Source of the DNA: Diplosphaera chodatii | Taxonomy: Eukaryota > Chlorophyta > Trebouxiophyceae > Prasiolales > Stichococcaceae | Assembly (NCBI GenBank): GCA_032358165.1 | Contig: JAALGY010000051.1 | Coordinates: 868,001 to 932,000 of the forward strand | DNA length: 64,000 bases | Direction: 5' to 3' | In this document: positions 21,201 to 33,507 of the stretch, piece after piece | How the letters are laid out: each line of letters begins with the position of its first letter | Numbering within the stretch: the first letter of the stretch is position 1 | Program-made: the position numbers and the translations under genes | Notes under the pieces: model-generated | The model's database searches: none | What the model saw: only the letters and a program-made list of their open reading frames with translations | What the model was told of the DNA's origin: nothing

Positions 21201-24200
21201 TGCTGATACACAGCGGGGCTCAGGAACAGACATGTAGGTGTGCTGTGCACGAGGGCACACGAAGGGTGCGACAGCACTCACACCTGCTCGATCGGCATAT
21301 CGGCATTCAGGAGATCGGCGTCGCTGTCATGCGCCCTGGCCCCCTCATCCCGGTCCTTCAGCAAGATTTAACTGCTCAGCACAGGTATACATCCTAGGTT
21401 GTATCACCCAAACTCACCACATGATCAACCACAGTCACTCATCCACGTGAATAACAGTCTTTTGTTGTCTGTTATTCATAGTCAGTGGACAAAGCAGCAT
21501 CCTCGAGCATAGTGCAACAGTAGTCATATCACATTAGGCACTAGCAAGTACTCCATTTGCAGTTGATCATCTTAGAACTGGCATCAATACTTCGTGATGT
21601 TGGGACACAGCACTTACGTCACCCAGGGAGATGGCGTCTGGGGCGTCACGGGAGCGGGCAAGGATGCGGGCGCGGGACTCCTCGCGCACCCGCTTCTTAC
21701 TTGCTGCCTCCTCTGCCCTGCGCTCTGCCGCTTCCTGCTTCCGCCTCTCCCGCAGCTCAGCTGCACGTGCCTGGGCCTGCATGGCAGGGTGTTTGCCACC
21801 TTATTGCGGCTTGGCGGCAAGCGCAGTGGCGATCACTGCTGACGAATCCCTGGCATGGATTGAGCCACAACCGATGGCGTTGCAAAGGGTGCACTCCTGA
21901 CCAGTGTGTCATCCGTCAGGCAGGACGGCAAAGTTGCCATGCACGCCGCCTGCATCACGACACCGTGAAGCATCTGCAAACAACTGCACACCTCCAGCAT
22001 CTTGTTGTACGCCAGTTTAGCATCCGGCTGGTACGCTGCTGGGGAGACATATCTGCATGGACCAGTCAGCATGCTGTTTTGGCGAGAGTGATCCTTGGAC
22101 ACAACGCTCAGCCTTTCACAAATTGACAACGCCTTGCCAGATGCACTGCAAAGTGCATGCAACACGCTGCACGAGACTCGGAGACAACCCCACGTTGTCA
22201 CAGCAGGACAAACGCCCACCCGCGGCCGCCATTATCGATGCGCAGCTGGTACTCCCTGAGGTCCGCCTCCGCGGCGGCCACGCCCTCCGCCGCCAGCCGG
22301 GCCTCGTGGTCCTTGCCCTCCGCCCTCAGGAACTCCGCCTTTGCTTTGCCCTGCAGCAGGTGGTCCCGCATGCTCATGCGATGCAGGATGGCGCTGTGTT
22401 GCAGCATCTGCGTGATGCGCTGCTCACCCGGACCACCAACAAGTGGCAGGCATACTGATGCGGTGGGTGCGCAGACACGCGAGGCTGTGGAGCACCTGCT
22501 CCACGAAGGCCTCCAGGATGATGGAGCGCAGGAAGCCGCGCAGCGCGCCCGCGTTGCGGTCCGTGAACCACACCTTGGACATGAACCCGCGGTACTCGTG
22601 CGTCCCTACCAACCGAAAGGAGAGTCTTGGCATGTAACAACCACGTCTGCTGCGTCACGACCCATATGGCATAGTGGATCTGCAGGTGATGCACAAGCTG
22701 CTATAGGTATGCTGAACATATACCATGCCATGCTAAGCACCTGCAATGTGTCCCTCCCGCACTGCCTCAGCTGTCAGCGCTGTGGGTGGCGAGTACACGA
22801 AGTACTCCAGGAAGGCCAGCAGGAACAAGCCGCAGTCGCAGTGGTTGTCCTGCAGCGGTGCAGCAGCAGCAGCATCCGGATGTCAGCATTGGACTTATGG
22901 CCACAGGAGTCGGCATTGCCCACCCAGGCACGATGAGCTCCCCTTAGACTGCTGAAATGATGCACTTATTGACCCTGGCTCATCCTGGCACAGCGTGCGG
23001 AGCAAGTCCCACCTGCTTGGGCAGCTTGGGCGCGGCCAGGCCGGGGCAGTTTTTGAGGGTCGTGTAGTTGGGGTGCGCCTTGCCGGGGTTCAGAGCCGCC
23101 CACTGCTTGGGCACGCACTCATCAGGACCCTCCACCGCCTGGAAGTGGAGCACAAACAAGCAGACTTGCGGCCGTGCTCGTCACCGTAGACCTTCCGTTG
23201 CCAGGGACAGCTGGATTGTTCTGGACAGTCGTGGCAAGACTGCTGGCCGACCGTGGTGATCGATAGGGCCAGTCAAACGAGGGGGCCACCCACCAGGCGC
23301 TCCCACTCATTCTGCAGGTACTGTCGCATCGCCCGAGTAACGATTGGTGTGGAGTGACCACCTGCAAGCACGTTTTGTGTTGAACAAATGACGACATGAA
23401 CCATGTTACACCCCATACAACCTACTGCTGGCCAATGTAGACTGCATAGACTGCGATGGCCACACACTCAAATTTGCCAGACTGGGTGCTCACCGCCCTC
23501 CATGGAGTCGAAGTGGATGATGCACTGCTCGCGGTCAGGTTCGCTGCCGGGCAGCACCCCAGGGTGGGCCACCAGTACCAGGCTCCAGTGCAGGTGGTCG
23601 TGGATGGGCACGAACAGCCAGTCCTTGGCAAAGATGTCTACCCCCTGCAGGCAGGAGCATGGGGCTGACGCTGATGGCCTGCGGCACCAGCTGGTGCGGC
23701 GAACATCCAGCTGCATGATCGCTACTGTAGAGCAGACTGGACTACTGGACTTCAGCCGTGCTCGAAGGCAGAACAAAAGGCAATGCCAGCGCACCCGCGT
23801 CCACTTGCGCACGCGCTCGAAGCCCCGCTTGTAGGCGCTGTCAGGTGCCCCGCCGCTGCCACCACCGTCGCCGGACTTGCGGGGCCCCTTCTCCGTGAGC
23901 TTCTTGAAGAAGAAGCTGTTGAAGAAGTGGCACCGGCTGCGTACATGGTCCGGGAGGTGCTCCTGAATGTACCTGCATGCGAGATAGCACCGATAGTCAA
24001 CAATGCGACAGGGCAAGAGCAGGAAAGCAGTGCATTGACGAACTGACCTGTAGACTAATCTCCTAACCCTGACGTACTCAACATCAACATGGAACTCTGA
24101 TGACCAGCATGGGCATTTGTGCATGATTGCTGTCCAGCAGTGCACCTGATGTACAAGTCGATGACAGTGTCGTTGAGGAACTCGTCGTCATCCAGGCGAG

Positions 24201-25741
24201 CCAGATCGGAGCCGCGCACTTCCACGCCATCGGGTCGCCCCGCAGGGTACACCGCCACACAGCCCTGCAAGCATTCCAACAGCATGACATGCACGGTGCA
24301 CTCCAATGGCGAGCAGCTTGCCTGCTGGTTAATGCGACCCCCAGCCCTGAACATGCCATCACTGGTCGTAGAAAGCATATACACGGCCAAGATACTGACA
24401 TGCAAGCAGCATCTGCATGAGAAGCACCTTGAAGCGATCGCCAGTGCTGCGGTGGATGTTGGCGCGCTCTGAGCGTCGCGGCTGCGGCACGGGCGCTCGC
24501 TTGCTGCCGCTGTCCGGCCACTCCTGATCCAGCTCTGGCGAGCCACCTGCATATGTGAACTGCTATTGGCGGCGCAGCCTGAACACCCAACATGCCATCA
24601 GCAACTTGAAGCCTGGCTGCATGCATATGAGTTATGGCATATTTGGCGCAGTGCACCTGCGCCTGTGGTGTCCTGCCGCCCCACGGGCTGCGCAGGGTCG
24701 TCCTCGTCGGATGACAGGAGCGTCACCGGCTCCTCTGCGTTGCCTCCTGGCATCTGCATGCATGGAGCAACACCTCTTTTGACCATGCTGTACCACGTTC
24801 CTTCACTAGTTTTCGCAGCCATAGCTCGGTCGGAAAGGTTGTGATGCCGCCAGCAAAGGCATGTGCAGTACGCGCGGCCGCCACTCTGGAGCTGGCAGGG
24901 CACCTGCTGAGCGGCAGCCGTTCGCTGTGAGGCGCGACGCCTAGCAGTAGCCCCTCGGCGGCCCCTGTTGCCCACTTGCTCCCACTCGTCCTCACTGCTG
25001 CCGCTGCCTCCATCCCTGTGTGCTGAGCCGGCGCCCGTGCGGCGGAGAGGCAGCTTGCCCTTGCCCATGCTGCCCAGGATCGTCTGCTGGCTGTGGTCGG
25101 CCGGTTCGGCGCTGCCGGCAGCCTTCTTTCTGCGTCTGGCCCCTTTGCTGGGTGCAGCGGCTGCGCCGGCTCGACCAATGGCATTCGCGGTGTCAAATAT
25201 GTTCTTGTCTGCCTGCAGATCGTCAGAGTCATGGGGAATCACATGGAGAGGAGGCAGCGGCGACAAGCTCGTCATCTGCGCTGACAGTGCACGCCGTGCC
25301 TGAAAACAAAAGTCTACATGCAATTGCCGAAGTGCTTGAGTGCAGATGCATACCTCTAAGGACGGCCACTTTTGCTGAGGCAGCAGTTGCTGCCAGCATC
25401 GGTGACACATCCAGTCGTCCGGCTTATCATCAGCAAGCTGCAATGGAATGCATGACACCATGTGTTCCCTGCGCAGCTGCTGTCAGGAAGATATGTTGAT
25501 GATAGTATGGCGATGTGCAGGCCCGACCAACCTGGCTGCGACGAAGGTTCCGCCGATCAAAATATTGTGAACAGGTGTCACATGGCAGCCTGCTCAACAG
25601 GTACACATCAACCGATAGCTGGTTATCAAGAAGCATCGTCACGAGCACTGCTCTTCTGCTCCTAAACATGTGAGCAGCTGCGCTGTGAGTCCTACCCTGA
25701 GCTGCGCAGCCGTCGACTTGCCTCAGCTGGGTTGGCGTGGG
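18237..25741 (-). CDS. ULP/SENP-family SUMO protease, multi-exon, with zinc-finger-like N-terminus
   Basis: A cysteine protease that matures SUMO or removes it from targets. The C48 protease core spans exons 24264-24146, 23972-23795, 23644-23494, 23361-23294, 23138-23013, 22849-22741 and 22605-22496, all in phase. Segments DDDEFLNDTVIDLYI and CHFFNSFFFKKL are typical. The triad is His in HDHLHWSLVLV (codon 23590-23588), Asp in IIHFDSMEGG and Cys in QDNHCDCGLFLLAF (codon 22834-22832). Upstream exons (25741-25696, 25589-25532, 25437-25354, 25299-24904, 24753-24657, 24546-24428) join in phase and carry CDTC and WMCHRCW, a possible Cys4 zinc cluster. Downstream are a charged coiled coil (21776-21618), a SUMO-interacting-type motif DIELVLSES (21142-21021), basic patches and disordered Ser/Gln-rich exons, ending at TAG 18239-18237. 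Placement (protease mid-protein, long tail) is ULP2/SENP6-like. Exons between 20320 and 19786 and around 22220-21992 are only partly resolved. Confidence 0.85.
21448..21478. repeat. Intronic stem-loop
   Basis: TGAATAACAG (21448-21457) and its exact complement CTGTTATTCA (21469-21478) flank an 11-nt T-rich loop, inside an intron of the SUMO-protease gene. Confidence 0.85.
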
Positions 25742-26270
25742 CTGCAGGGCAACAGTGGCACAACTGTATGTTGCAGCAAAAGCACAACACATGAACAAAT
25801 CTGAGCGACGTTGTGAGGTCACAAGAACGCACATAGGTACACACCCGCGCTAGAAGCCGCTGGAGTGTGTGTAATGCGCTGCGAGCCTGTTGGCCGTGGA
25901 AGCATTGAAAGGCTGCCCAGGCGCCCCGCTGGCAGCCCTGCGCAGAGACACGTGTGATGCTGATGGAACAACATCAGGACACTGCCTGCTGTTTGCAGCT
26001 ACATAGGGGTGAGAGCAGCAATTGGCTGGGTGTTGCACCGTTGCAATTGCGCATGGCGCTGCTATTTGTGGCACTGACTGCCGCAGCTGCTGCAAGTGCC
26101 TGTCCCCGCCTGTCCTTGGGCACTGTGTGATGTGCTGCAGCCTGCACAAGGATCACATAGTAATACTAGAACTCTACACAATGCACGACGCCCTTAACGA
26201 ACGGAACGCAGGCATTTTGCCTGTGCACTCTACATCACATGTGCACAGCGTGCTGAAGTGGGCGGCTTAC

Positions 26271-27099
26271 CTGGCTTGATCGGCTGCCATGTGATCCCTG
26301 GAACCATGGTATCTGCAATTGACAGGCGCGCACTAGAGCCAGCCTTGTCTGAGTGGCTCCAGCTTTCTGCGTGTCTCCAGCGATGGGCACGGTGATACTC
26401 ACCGGTGGCTGGGTGAAGGGAGCGCTGGAGTCGCCCACAAACTGTTGCTGATTGTCTTTCGCCTGCAGCACATGTGGCAGACGGCATTATCAATGCTGCA
26501 GCGATATGCGAGCTCCTGTTGGTTTCAAAGGGACTATCGTTGCCAGCAACTTGCTGTGTGAGAGATTGAAGAGCCCTCAGACTATCCGAGCCCTGATTCG
26601 CACTCACCCGGTCAAGCCATGGAACTGCACCGCCATTCTGCTGCAGCGGTGTGTGCTGCGAAAGCTGTGCGGCTGCCAGCTGAGCTTCTGCTTGAGCCTG
26701 CTGCTGGCGCAGGTCCTGCTCGCGCTTGTGTGCACGCCAGCCATGTAGTGTGAGCACCTCTGCGGAGATGAGACCCCGGCGCACGGCATCCTCCACAGCA
26801 CGCAGCCTCCGAAGTCTCTCACGACCTGGGCCCGCCTTGCTGGGTGGAAACATTGAAATGTGATTGGTCCACTTTTCTATCTCGTCCTTCAGGGAGCGAA
26901 CCCTGTTGCTGTCCAGCTGCTCCTCCCACCACCGCTGCAGCTCGAACGGTGTATCCTGGCGTGCGGCATACAGTGCTGCATCCAGCCGCGAGACACCATA
27001 GCTCTGCTGCATCGGCTGCAACGCTGCTGGCACCCTCTGCTGCTGTGCAGCAACGGCCCGCAGCGCTAGGTTGTCAAACGCAGCGCATCCGCCGGCCAT
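26271..27099 (-). CDS. Coding block upstream of the SUMO protease: its N-terminus or a separate small gene
   Basis: Starting at ATG 27099, exon 27099-26608 encodes about 164 residues rich in Gln, Ala and Arg. It includes helical segments such as RVRSLKDEIEKW, RERLRRLRAVEDAVRRGL and a Gln/Ala coiled coil (REQDLRQQQAQAEAQL). Small exons 26592-26551, 26462-26403 and 26312-26271 follow in phase. I do not recognise the protein. A further open stretch at about 26149-25850 ends in a stop before the zinc-finger-like exons of the SUMO protease. The block may therefore be an independent gene, or my exon choice there is wrong. The gene divergent to it is the ArfGAP. Confidence 0.55.
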
Positions 27100-27872
27100 T
27101 GCACCATGTCCATCCGAAGCCACAACTCTGATCTACCTCAAAACACGTATGGGGGTCCGTACTGAGCACAATAACATGCCAAACGCCAGCCGCAGCCGAG
27201 CAAGCGAGCTGACCGCGGGCAGCAAACTGCATAGGGAGCACTTGAGACTCTCATTTGCGTCCAATCACGTTGCTGTGTGTCCTAAGGGCAGCATGCCGAA
27301 TGCGCTGTTGTGCAATATTGCCCAGCTATCTCGCACACAGCTTTTGCGACTGCGGAAACCCAGGTTGTCTGCCCGCTCAGCGGGACGGTGAGAGCAAAGC
27401 ACGCAGGACGCAGCACGCCTTGACCTGTGATCTTCCTTTCGAATAGTGCCGATGTTTGCAGAAGGCACACCCAGTCTGAGCCCAATTTGCCAGTCAACGG
27501 TCCGTCTCGCAGGGCTGCCAAGCACTTGAAGGCGCGGCGTAGGCGTCAATTGCAAGCGTGCAGCCTGCAGCATCCCATTGCAAGCATCACGTTCCAGGCC
27601 GCAGACTTGCAACATCGTGCGCTGTCGCTTGCGGTTGCGATACTAGCTGGGCCTGTTGGTCGACGTCTTGAACTCTGTACGAGCTCTGCGCGCACGATCG
27701 CCAGAGCATCCCTCTCGCAAACCGTCTACTGTCTGATTGCAGAATACACGTGATAGTCCGTACGCCCAGCTTGGTAGCGATCCGAAGTTCACCGGGCAGG
27801 CTCGTGTGGCAGTCGGGTCAGGGTGTTAGCAGCAGCATCCGGCGGTGCAGTGGGGCAGCCAGGTGCTCACAA
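27100..27872. other. Divergent promoter region
   Basis: Shared upstream region of the minus-strand block (start 27099) and the plus-strand ArfGAP (start 27873). It presumably contains both promoters and 5' UTRs. No gene or recognisable element found. Confidence 0.55.
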
Positions 27873-30800
27873 ATGAGCAACAGCAAGAGCGCAGTCAGCA
27901 AGGCGCAGAGCGAGGAGCACAAGCGCATGCTATCGCTGCTCTTGAAGCAGGATGACAACAGGCGGTGTGCAGACTGCCAGGCGCGGGGCCCGACGTGGGC
28001 GTCTGTTAATCTGGGCGTGTTCATCTGCCTCAACTGCTCCGGCGTTCACAGGTGGGGCCCAGGCAGCACGCAACCGGAAGGCCTGTTTCCAGTCATACAG
28101 TGCCCATCCAGGGGCCACAATCGTGTGGGGCAACCCCTTAGCAATGAGTCGCCATCACGGTTTGCTGCATGCTGTCACTTCGCGAAGTCAATTTGCAGTG
28201 GACAGCCATGGGCAGCAGGCACGACAAGTTGATCCCTTGCAAAATGCGCGCATTTTGTATGTACCACCAAATTGATAGCCGGGTCCATCCGCTGGTTGCT
28301 GCCAGAGTCCTATGAGTGTGCAGGACCTCAGCACTGCTCATGCTTCTGCTTGCAGGTCCATGGGCGTGCATCTAAGTAAGGTGCGATCCGCCAATCTGGA
28401 CACATGGCTGCCGGAGCAGGTCGCTTTCGTGGCGGCGATGGGCAACGGAAGGGCGGCAATCTTCTGGGAGGCCAGGCTGCCGCCCAACTTCGAGCGGCCC
28501 CGCGATGGCGACATGCGTGCACTGTCAGTCTTCATCAACCAGAAGTGCGTGTGCTCCGTAGGGTAGAATCCAGCAATGTGTCTGCTGTTTCTGTAAGTGT
28601 GCTTTGGTGCCGAGTGCTTCGTCTGACTACCGTACACAACTATCAGACGGAAAACATACATCATCACACAGCAATGGCGCTGCAACTATTGTCACTGTGC
28701 GGTGCAACGCTATCAATTGTTTGTCAGTTTCACGGGACATGTTTGCGAGCAGGTATCGGGACCGCGCATTCGTGTTGACGCGGTGGGCAGGCGCCCCCAC
28801 CATCGAAACGTACGAGTCGCACCCCTTCCTGGCGGCGCTGGAGGCTGGGGAGCTGGACGAGGAGGTGGCGCGCGGCTACGCAGGCGGCTCCGGTGAGCTG
28901 CCTGGACTCTGTCGGCATCAAATGATGAGAGTGGCTGAGCATTCTCTGGTCGTGCTCCCATCGTGCTGCGGCAGAGCACGTTGTTTTATTCACCAAAGCT
29001 GTGGTGCAATGGCATCAGGTACTGAGGGATCGACGCCAGGAGGCAGCCGCCCCAGCAGCCGCACGGGCAGCCGGCCCGGGAGCCGCACGGGGTCGCCGCC
29101 GCCCCCCAGCAGCGGCGTCGTCGTGAACAGCGGCGGCGGCAGCGCCAGCAACCTGGGCCGCGCAGCGGGCGCCGCGCGGCCCCCCGTGCGCGCGGGTCTG
29201 TCCCGGGCGGACAGCGCCGCGACGCCCGACCGGCAGCGCATGCCGCCGCCTGCGCCTCGGGCGCCCGCCACCGTGCCGAAGGTGTGCACGCAACTGCTCG
29301 GCTTCACGATTGCAGCACAGCACCCAACATGTATGTGCTGCTGTGTTTTTGCAACATGTGGGACCGAGACACTCGATTCAAGGCGGACACCGATACAACA
29401 TGCCGACGATGTAGGCTGCCTCCGCACCTGACCGGGGGCCGCGTCCGGCGCCGGTTGCACTGTTCGACCTGATGTCGCTGGACGGCGAGCCCGCTGCGCC
29501 CGCCCAGGCGGCGCCTCCCGCAGCACCCCCTGCTGCTGCGTCGGCAGGTAGCGTCTACACCTTCCCCCCTCACCGCGTAGGGCGTGCATCAGAGTGTGGT
29601 TTGTGGTGTTACCCAGCGTACCGTTCAACGTACTCTGACTGGAACAATATCCGCTGGGTAGATGGCGAGGACATGCATCCGCAGCACAGCCTGCTTTTTG
29701 ATGGTGCACAGCTGTTGCTGATGCTTTGTTGCTCTGGGCTGGCCCAGGTTCAAGGCTCACTCCTGCAGATGCAACAAAGCCTACACAAGCATGCTAAGTG
29801 CATGTGTTTCATAGCTAGGCCAACAAAACGTGCATGCCAATATCAACATACATAGTCGAGCCTAGCCAGCAAGCAAGCTGTTGAGGCTCTCCCCCACTGT
29901 ATGCACTGCAGCCCCGGAGCCTCCTGCCGACGATTGGGATGCTTTCGTTTCAGCAAGCGCCAGCCATGGCAGCGCACGGGGCTCCCTCGCAACCGCGAGC
30001 ATTGGCAGCGGCGACGGCACCTGGGCCGAGTTCCAGTCTGGCGATGCTGCAGTGATGGCGCCTCAGAGCGCAACAGCTTCAGGTGCTGGTGCATAGTGGC
30101 TGTGAGGGAACAGCACAGTCCAATGTGCACGGCAGTGTCCCCCCGATGGGTATCGAGCTGCACATTGCTATCGCTGCAAACAGAGGGAAGCATCCGAGCA
30201 ACCATCTAAAATCCCGCACTCACTCGAGCATGCCAACGTCCTGCAGGAGTCCAGGCAGGAGCAGCGGTGACGAGTGACCCCTTTGCACCGCCGCAGCGTG
30301 CGGGCCATGCACGGTCTTATTCTGCCCCCGGTCCCAGCCCATTGCCAGCGCCGCAGCCTCACAGCAGCGCCGCCAATGCCACCGCCCAGCTGCTGGCCGG
30401 TGGCAGTACGCCGGCAGCACAGCAGCGGGATCCCTTTGCCCCGAACAGCAGCCTGCACAGCACCAGCAGTGGCGGCACCCCGACGCCCACCATGAATGGT
30501 GCTTCTGGCTCCTTGCAGCCGTCCGCAGTAGACCCCTTCGCCCCCAAACCGCTGTCGGGGCTGGGCGTTGCTTCTGCAGCGGCGCGGTTGGCTGCCACAC
30601 CGCCGGCAAAGGTGCAGGACGTCTAGATTGTGTAAAGGCAGATATCGTGAGCAGCTGTGATGTTCATTCTCCTCTGCACCCCTGCATAGCCCTGACCTCC
30701 CAATTGACGAGCTGCCTGTCGTCTTGCGCTCAGCTGCTGACGAAGAAGAGCCCGAACGACATCCTGAAGCTATTCAACCAGCAGCCCCAGAACGCACTGT

Positions 30801-31335
30801 TTGCTGGGAGCCCTGCGCAGGTAGCCCTTATTGCAGTTCCTGGCGAGGCGTTCTTGATCGCTTCATTGAGTTCAAATCGATAGCGCATGCCCCAGGATAC
30901 TGTCATGTCAAGCACATCTGACGAGCAGATGTATTGCTGCAGGACCTATTCTTCCAGGGCGCAATCAACGGCACCATGGCCACGCCTACAGCCGCTGGCA
31001 GCAGCTACTCTGCACCTCCACCGTCATTGCAGCCAGCAGCATATGGCTCCCTGTCAATGGGTGCGCAACCGCAGGAGTTCACAAGCAACAAGCTCCCTGC
31101 CCTCATGTGCTGGTGTCATCCAATGCTGTGTCGTCCTTGACGGCACCGCTCTGCCATCAAATCTTTTGGCGATTGCCGCAATGTCTGCTACACAGATCCA
31201 GCAGCAGCTGCTGGCCCCATGGGGTCCGGCGGCCTGGGGCTGAGCCAGGGACCGGGCTTGTTTGCCGGGCTGAGCACTGCACCACCACCGCGGCCGCCGA
31301 CACAGCAGTCAGTCAACGGTGGTTTCACGCTCTAG
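27873..31335 (+). CDS. ArfGAP-domain protein with DPF-rich C-terminal tail
   Basis: GTPase-activating protein for Arf small GTPases, acting in vesicle budding at Golgi, endosome or plasma membrane. Exons: 27873-28051, 28356-28544, 28753-28892, 29019-29281, 29415-29547, 29912-30082, 30247-30611, 30734-30820, 30943 to about 31106, then a last exon from about 31196 to TAG 31333-31335. The N-terminal ArfGAP zinc finger reads CADC-x16-CLNC, followed by the arginine-finger segment [15 protein letters not shown]; the domain runs to about residue 125 and resembles SMAP/AGD5 types. The tail is low-complexity Ser/Pro/Gly, with three DPFAP motifs plus DDWDAF and GTWAEF. In animal proteins, DPF and WxxF motifs of this kind bind the AP-2 or AP-1 appendage domains. 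The junction into the last exon is unsettled: the obvious GT donor is out of phase with the frame that reaches the stop. Confidence 0.88.
28240..28257. repeat. 18-bp perfect palindrome in intron 1 of the ArfGAP gene
   Basis: CAAAATGCGCGCATTTTG reads identically on both strands. It lies well inside intron 28052-28355. No function is known to me. Confidence 0.85.
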
Positions 31336-32075
31336 TGCGCTTGCATCCCACAGCAATGCACGAGGCCGGTCTGGGGCACATCGGGCGGACACGAACATGG
31401 CATGATCACACCGTGCCAACAGCAGCACATGTAGATGTGTGGCGGGCCGGGCAGCCTGCAGACGGTGCTCTGCCAGAGCAGGGAATGCTAGGCAGATTAA
31501 GTTCAACGTTGTTACAGCGCGCCATACGGACAGCTTGCAGAGTCCATGCCTTGCAATGGAAGCTCATGCAGAGAAGCTTTGATCATGCATTGTCCTCTTT
31601 GCCTGTTGAGGAATAACAAAGCCAGCATCACCCACACAAGCCACAGACTGCTTGGTCCCCCTACAAGCTACCGTCACTGATTACAGCAGCCAAAGCTCGA
31701 CTCGTCATCTCGGCATTTCACAGTACTGAAGGTCTGCCCGATGGCACTGACAGTTCCGCATCATTGTGCGGCAAGATTGTTGCCGTGCATAGTGTCTACT
31801 AACTGCTACACTCGACTGATCGGCTCCATACGAGCGGTCATGCCATGTATTGACCCAAAGCCCCACAGCGCTGCATTTTTGTAGCAGAAGCTGCAGCTGT
31901 ACAAATCTAGAGGCCGCCAAGCAAGGTGTCTGCACCCCACCTGCAAGCCCATCACGGTCACCTAGGCCTCATTGCATTCACATGCAGCATTGAAGGCTGC
32001 AACATCACCGCTACTGCGATGCAGCATCACCCATCAGTGCTTCACTTGAGTGTGTGGAACGCAGCAATGCCCTGC
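31336..32075. other. Convergent intergenic region
   Basis: It separates the 3' ends of the ArfGAP (+) and HPP (-) genes. Several short frames are open but none has family resemblance or supported splicing. I see nothing beyond expected 3' UTR sequence. Confidence 0.55.
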
Positions 32076-33507
32076 TCACCAGAACGTAGGGTAGCGCCGC
32101 CCTGGGGCAAGAGTGAACACCATCGCAAGGACGAACATGCCCAGGTCGCCGATCAGCACGGCCGGCAGGAAGATGAAGGAGTTCCACCCGCTGTACACCG
32201 TCTGAGACGCGACCATGACCGCTGTTGCGCCAGCTGCGCAACCATGACAGCGTCAGGTCGCACGGTTGCAACCACAGGTCAACCCAGCTGACACATGTGG
32301 CAACCGTGGCCTGGATGGTGCCATGACAGGCCGTGCATCAGCATTGCTGCCAGTCTGACATCATCAACAGATGCGTTGCACATTCTGTGAGGTCATTGAC
32401 TCGTGAGCACATGCGCCATGACAGCACCTGGTGCGTGAATTGTCCTCGTGAGCTGCATGGCCAGGATCGCAAAGAAGAGTGCAACCGGCGCCGCCACCCA
32501 GCTGAGGCTGTTGGCAAAGGCGTTGCGGACGAGGCAGCCAATCACCACGGAGATTAGTTGCCCGCCTGTCGATCCAAAAACAGAGGCAGTCGTCGCAGCT
32601 CTGGCCTTTACCTAGTAATATGCCCATCATACATGATCCCGCCCGATGCTATCCTGCTGACGGCATGCTGCTGGCTCTGCTTAGGCATGAGTGCTGAATC
32701 ACAGCAGGACTGCCTGGATTGTGCTCCCCGGCACACCTAGCAGGTTGCGGGGCTGGGCGAGCTTCGACTCTGGGACCGCAAACAGCAGCACCGCCGTCGC
32801 GCCAAAGGTCGGGTTGAGCACCCGCAGGTTCATGGTGGGCAGCCCGAAGCGATTCAGGCTGGACAGCCACAGGAGGGCCAGGCAGGCGCCCAGCGGCATC
32901 GTGATCAGGTCGTACCATAGCTGGGGTCGTGGAATCGCCGTATCAATCCCCTGCAGCAGTCATATGACACATTCTGCAGAGAGCAAGGGCAATGTCCATG
33001 GCACGTCTGTAGCAACTGATGGCGCTCCGTCTGTAGATCAACAATGTGCGCACCCCCTGCCAACGACGAAGCAAGCTCCACAGGGGCCCGCAGCTGCGTT
33101 GCTCAAACTCCGCTTTCGTGCTGGGCTGCCTCAGCCCATGGATCGTCGCCTGAAGCCTCAGCTCGCGCAGGGTCATCTGCACGGATATCAAGGACGACAA
33201 GCATCGTGAGCATCAAGTCACATTGGCAAGAGCAAGCCTCCCTCGGCACAGCAACCAGGTCGACTCGACATGCACACACATGTGGGTGCACAGCCTGCGA
33301 ACAACAGGAGGCTACTCGCTGCATGGGGCGTGCATAGTCTGCATTACAATCTGCAGAGTGAACCTGCGACACGCCACGCAAAGGTTGCGTACCCCTGCAC
33401 CGTCCTGGGTGGACTTGCCCCTGCCGGGCAGCTGGCTGGCGGCCGACATGAAGTCGTCTGCCTCGTCCTCTGCGACGCCTGCCAACCTGACGAATGTCTC
33501 GTCATCC
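32076..33507 (-). CDS. HPP-family integral membrane protein (candidate plastid nitrite transporter)
   Basis: Exons in phase on the minus strand: 33507-33401, 33176-33109, 32950-32737, 32565-32428, 32233-32076 (stop TGA 32078-32076). The HPP domain of about four membrane helices is shown by LNPTFGATAVLLFAVPESKL, AQPRNLLGGQLISVVIG, LAMQLTRTIHAPAGATAV, FLPAVLIGDLGMFVLAM and the terminal RRYPTFW. The family name motif HPP is HAP here (AHP-P to H-A-P at TIHAPAGAT). HPP proteins of plants and cyanobacteria have been linked to nitrite transport into plastids or cells, so that role is plausible but inferred. Before the membrane domain lies an acidic segment (DDETFVRLAG, EDEADDFMSAASQL). The first exon or exons are not resolved. 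Confidence 0.82.
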
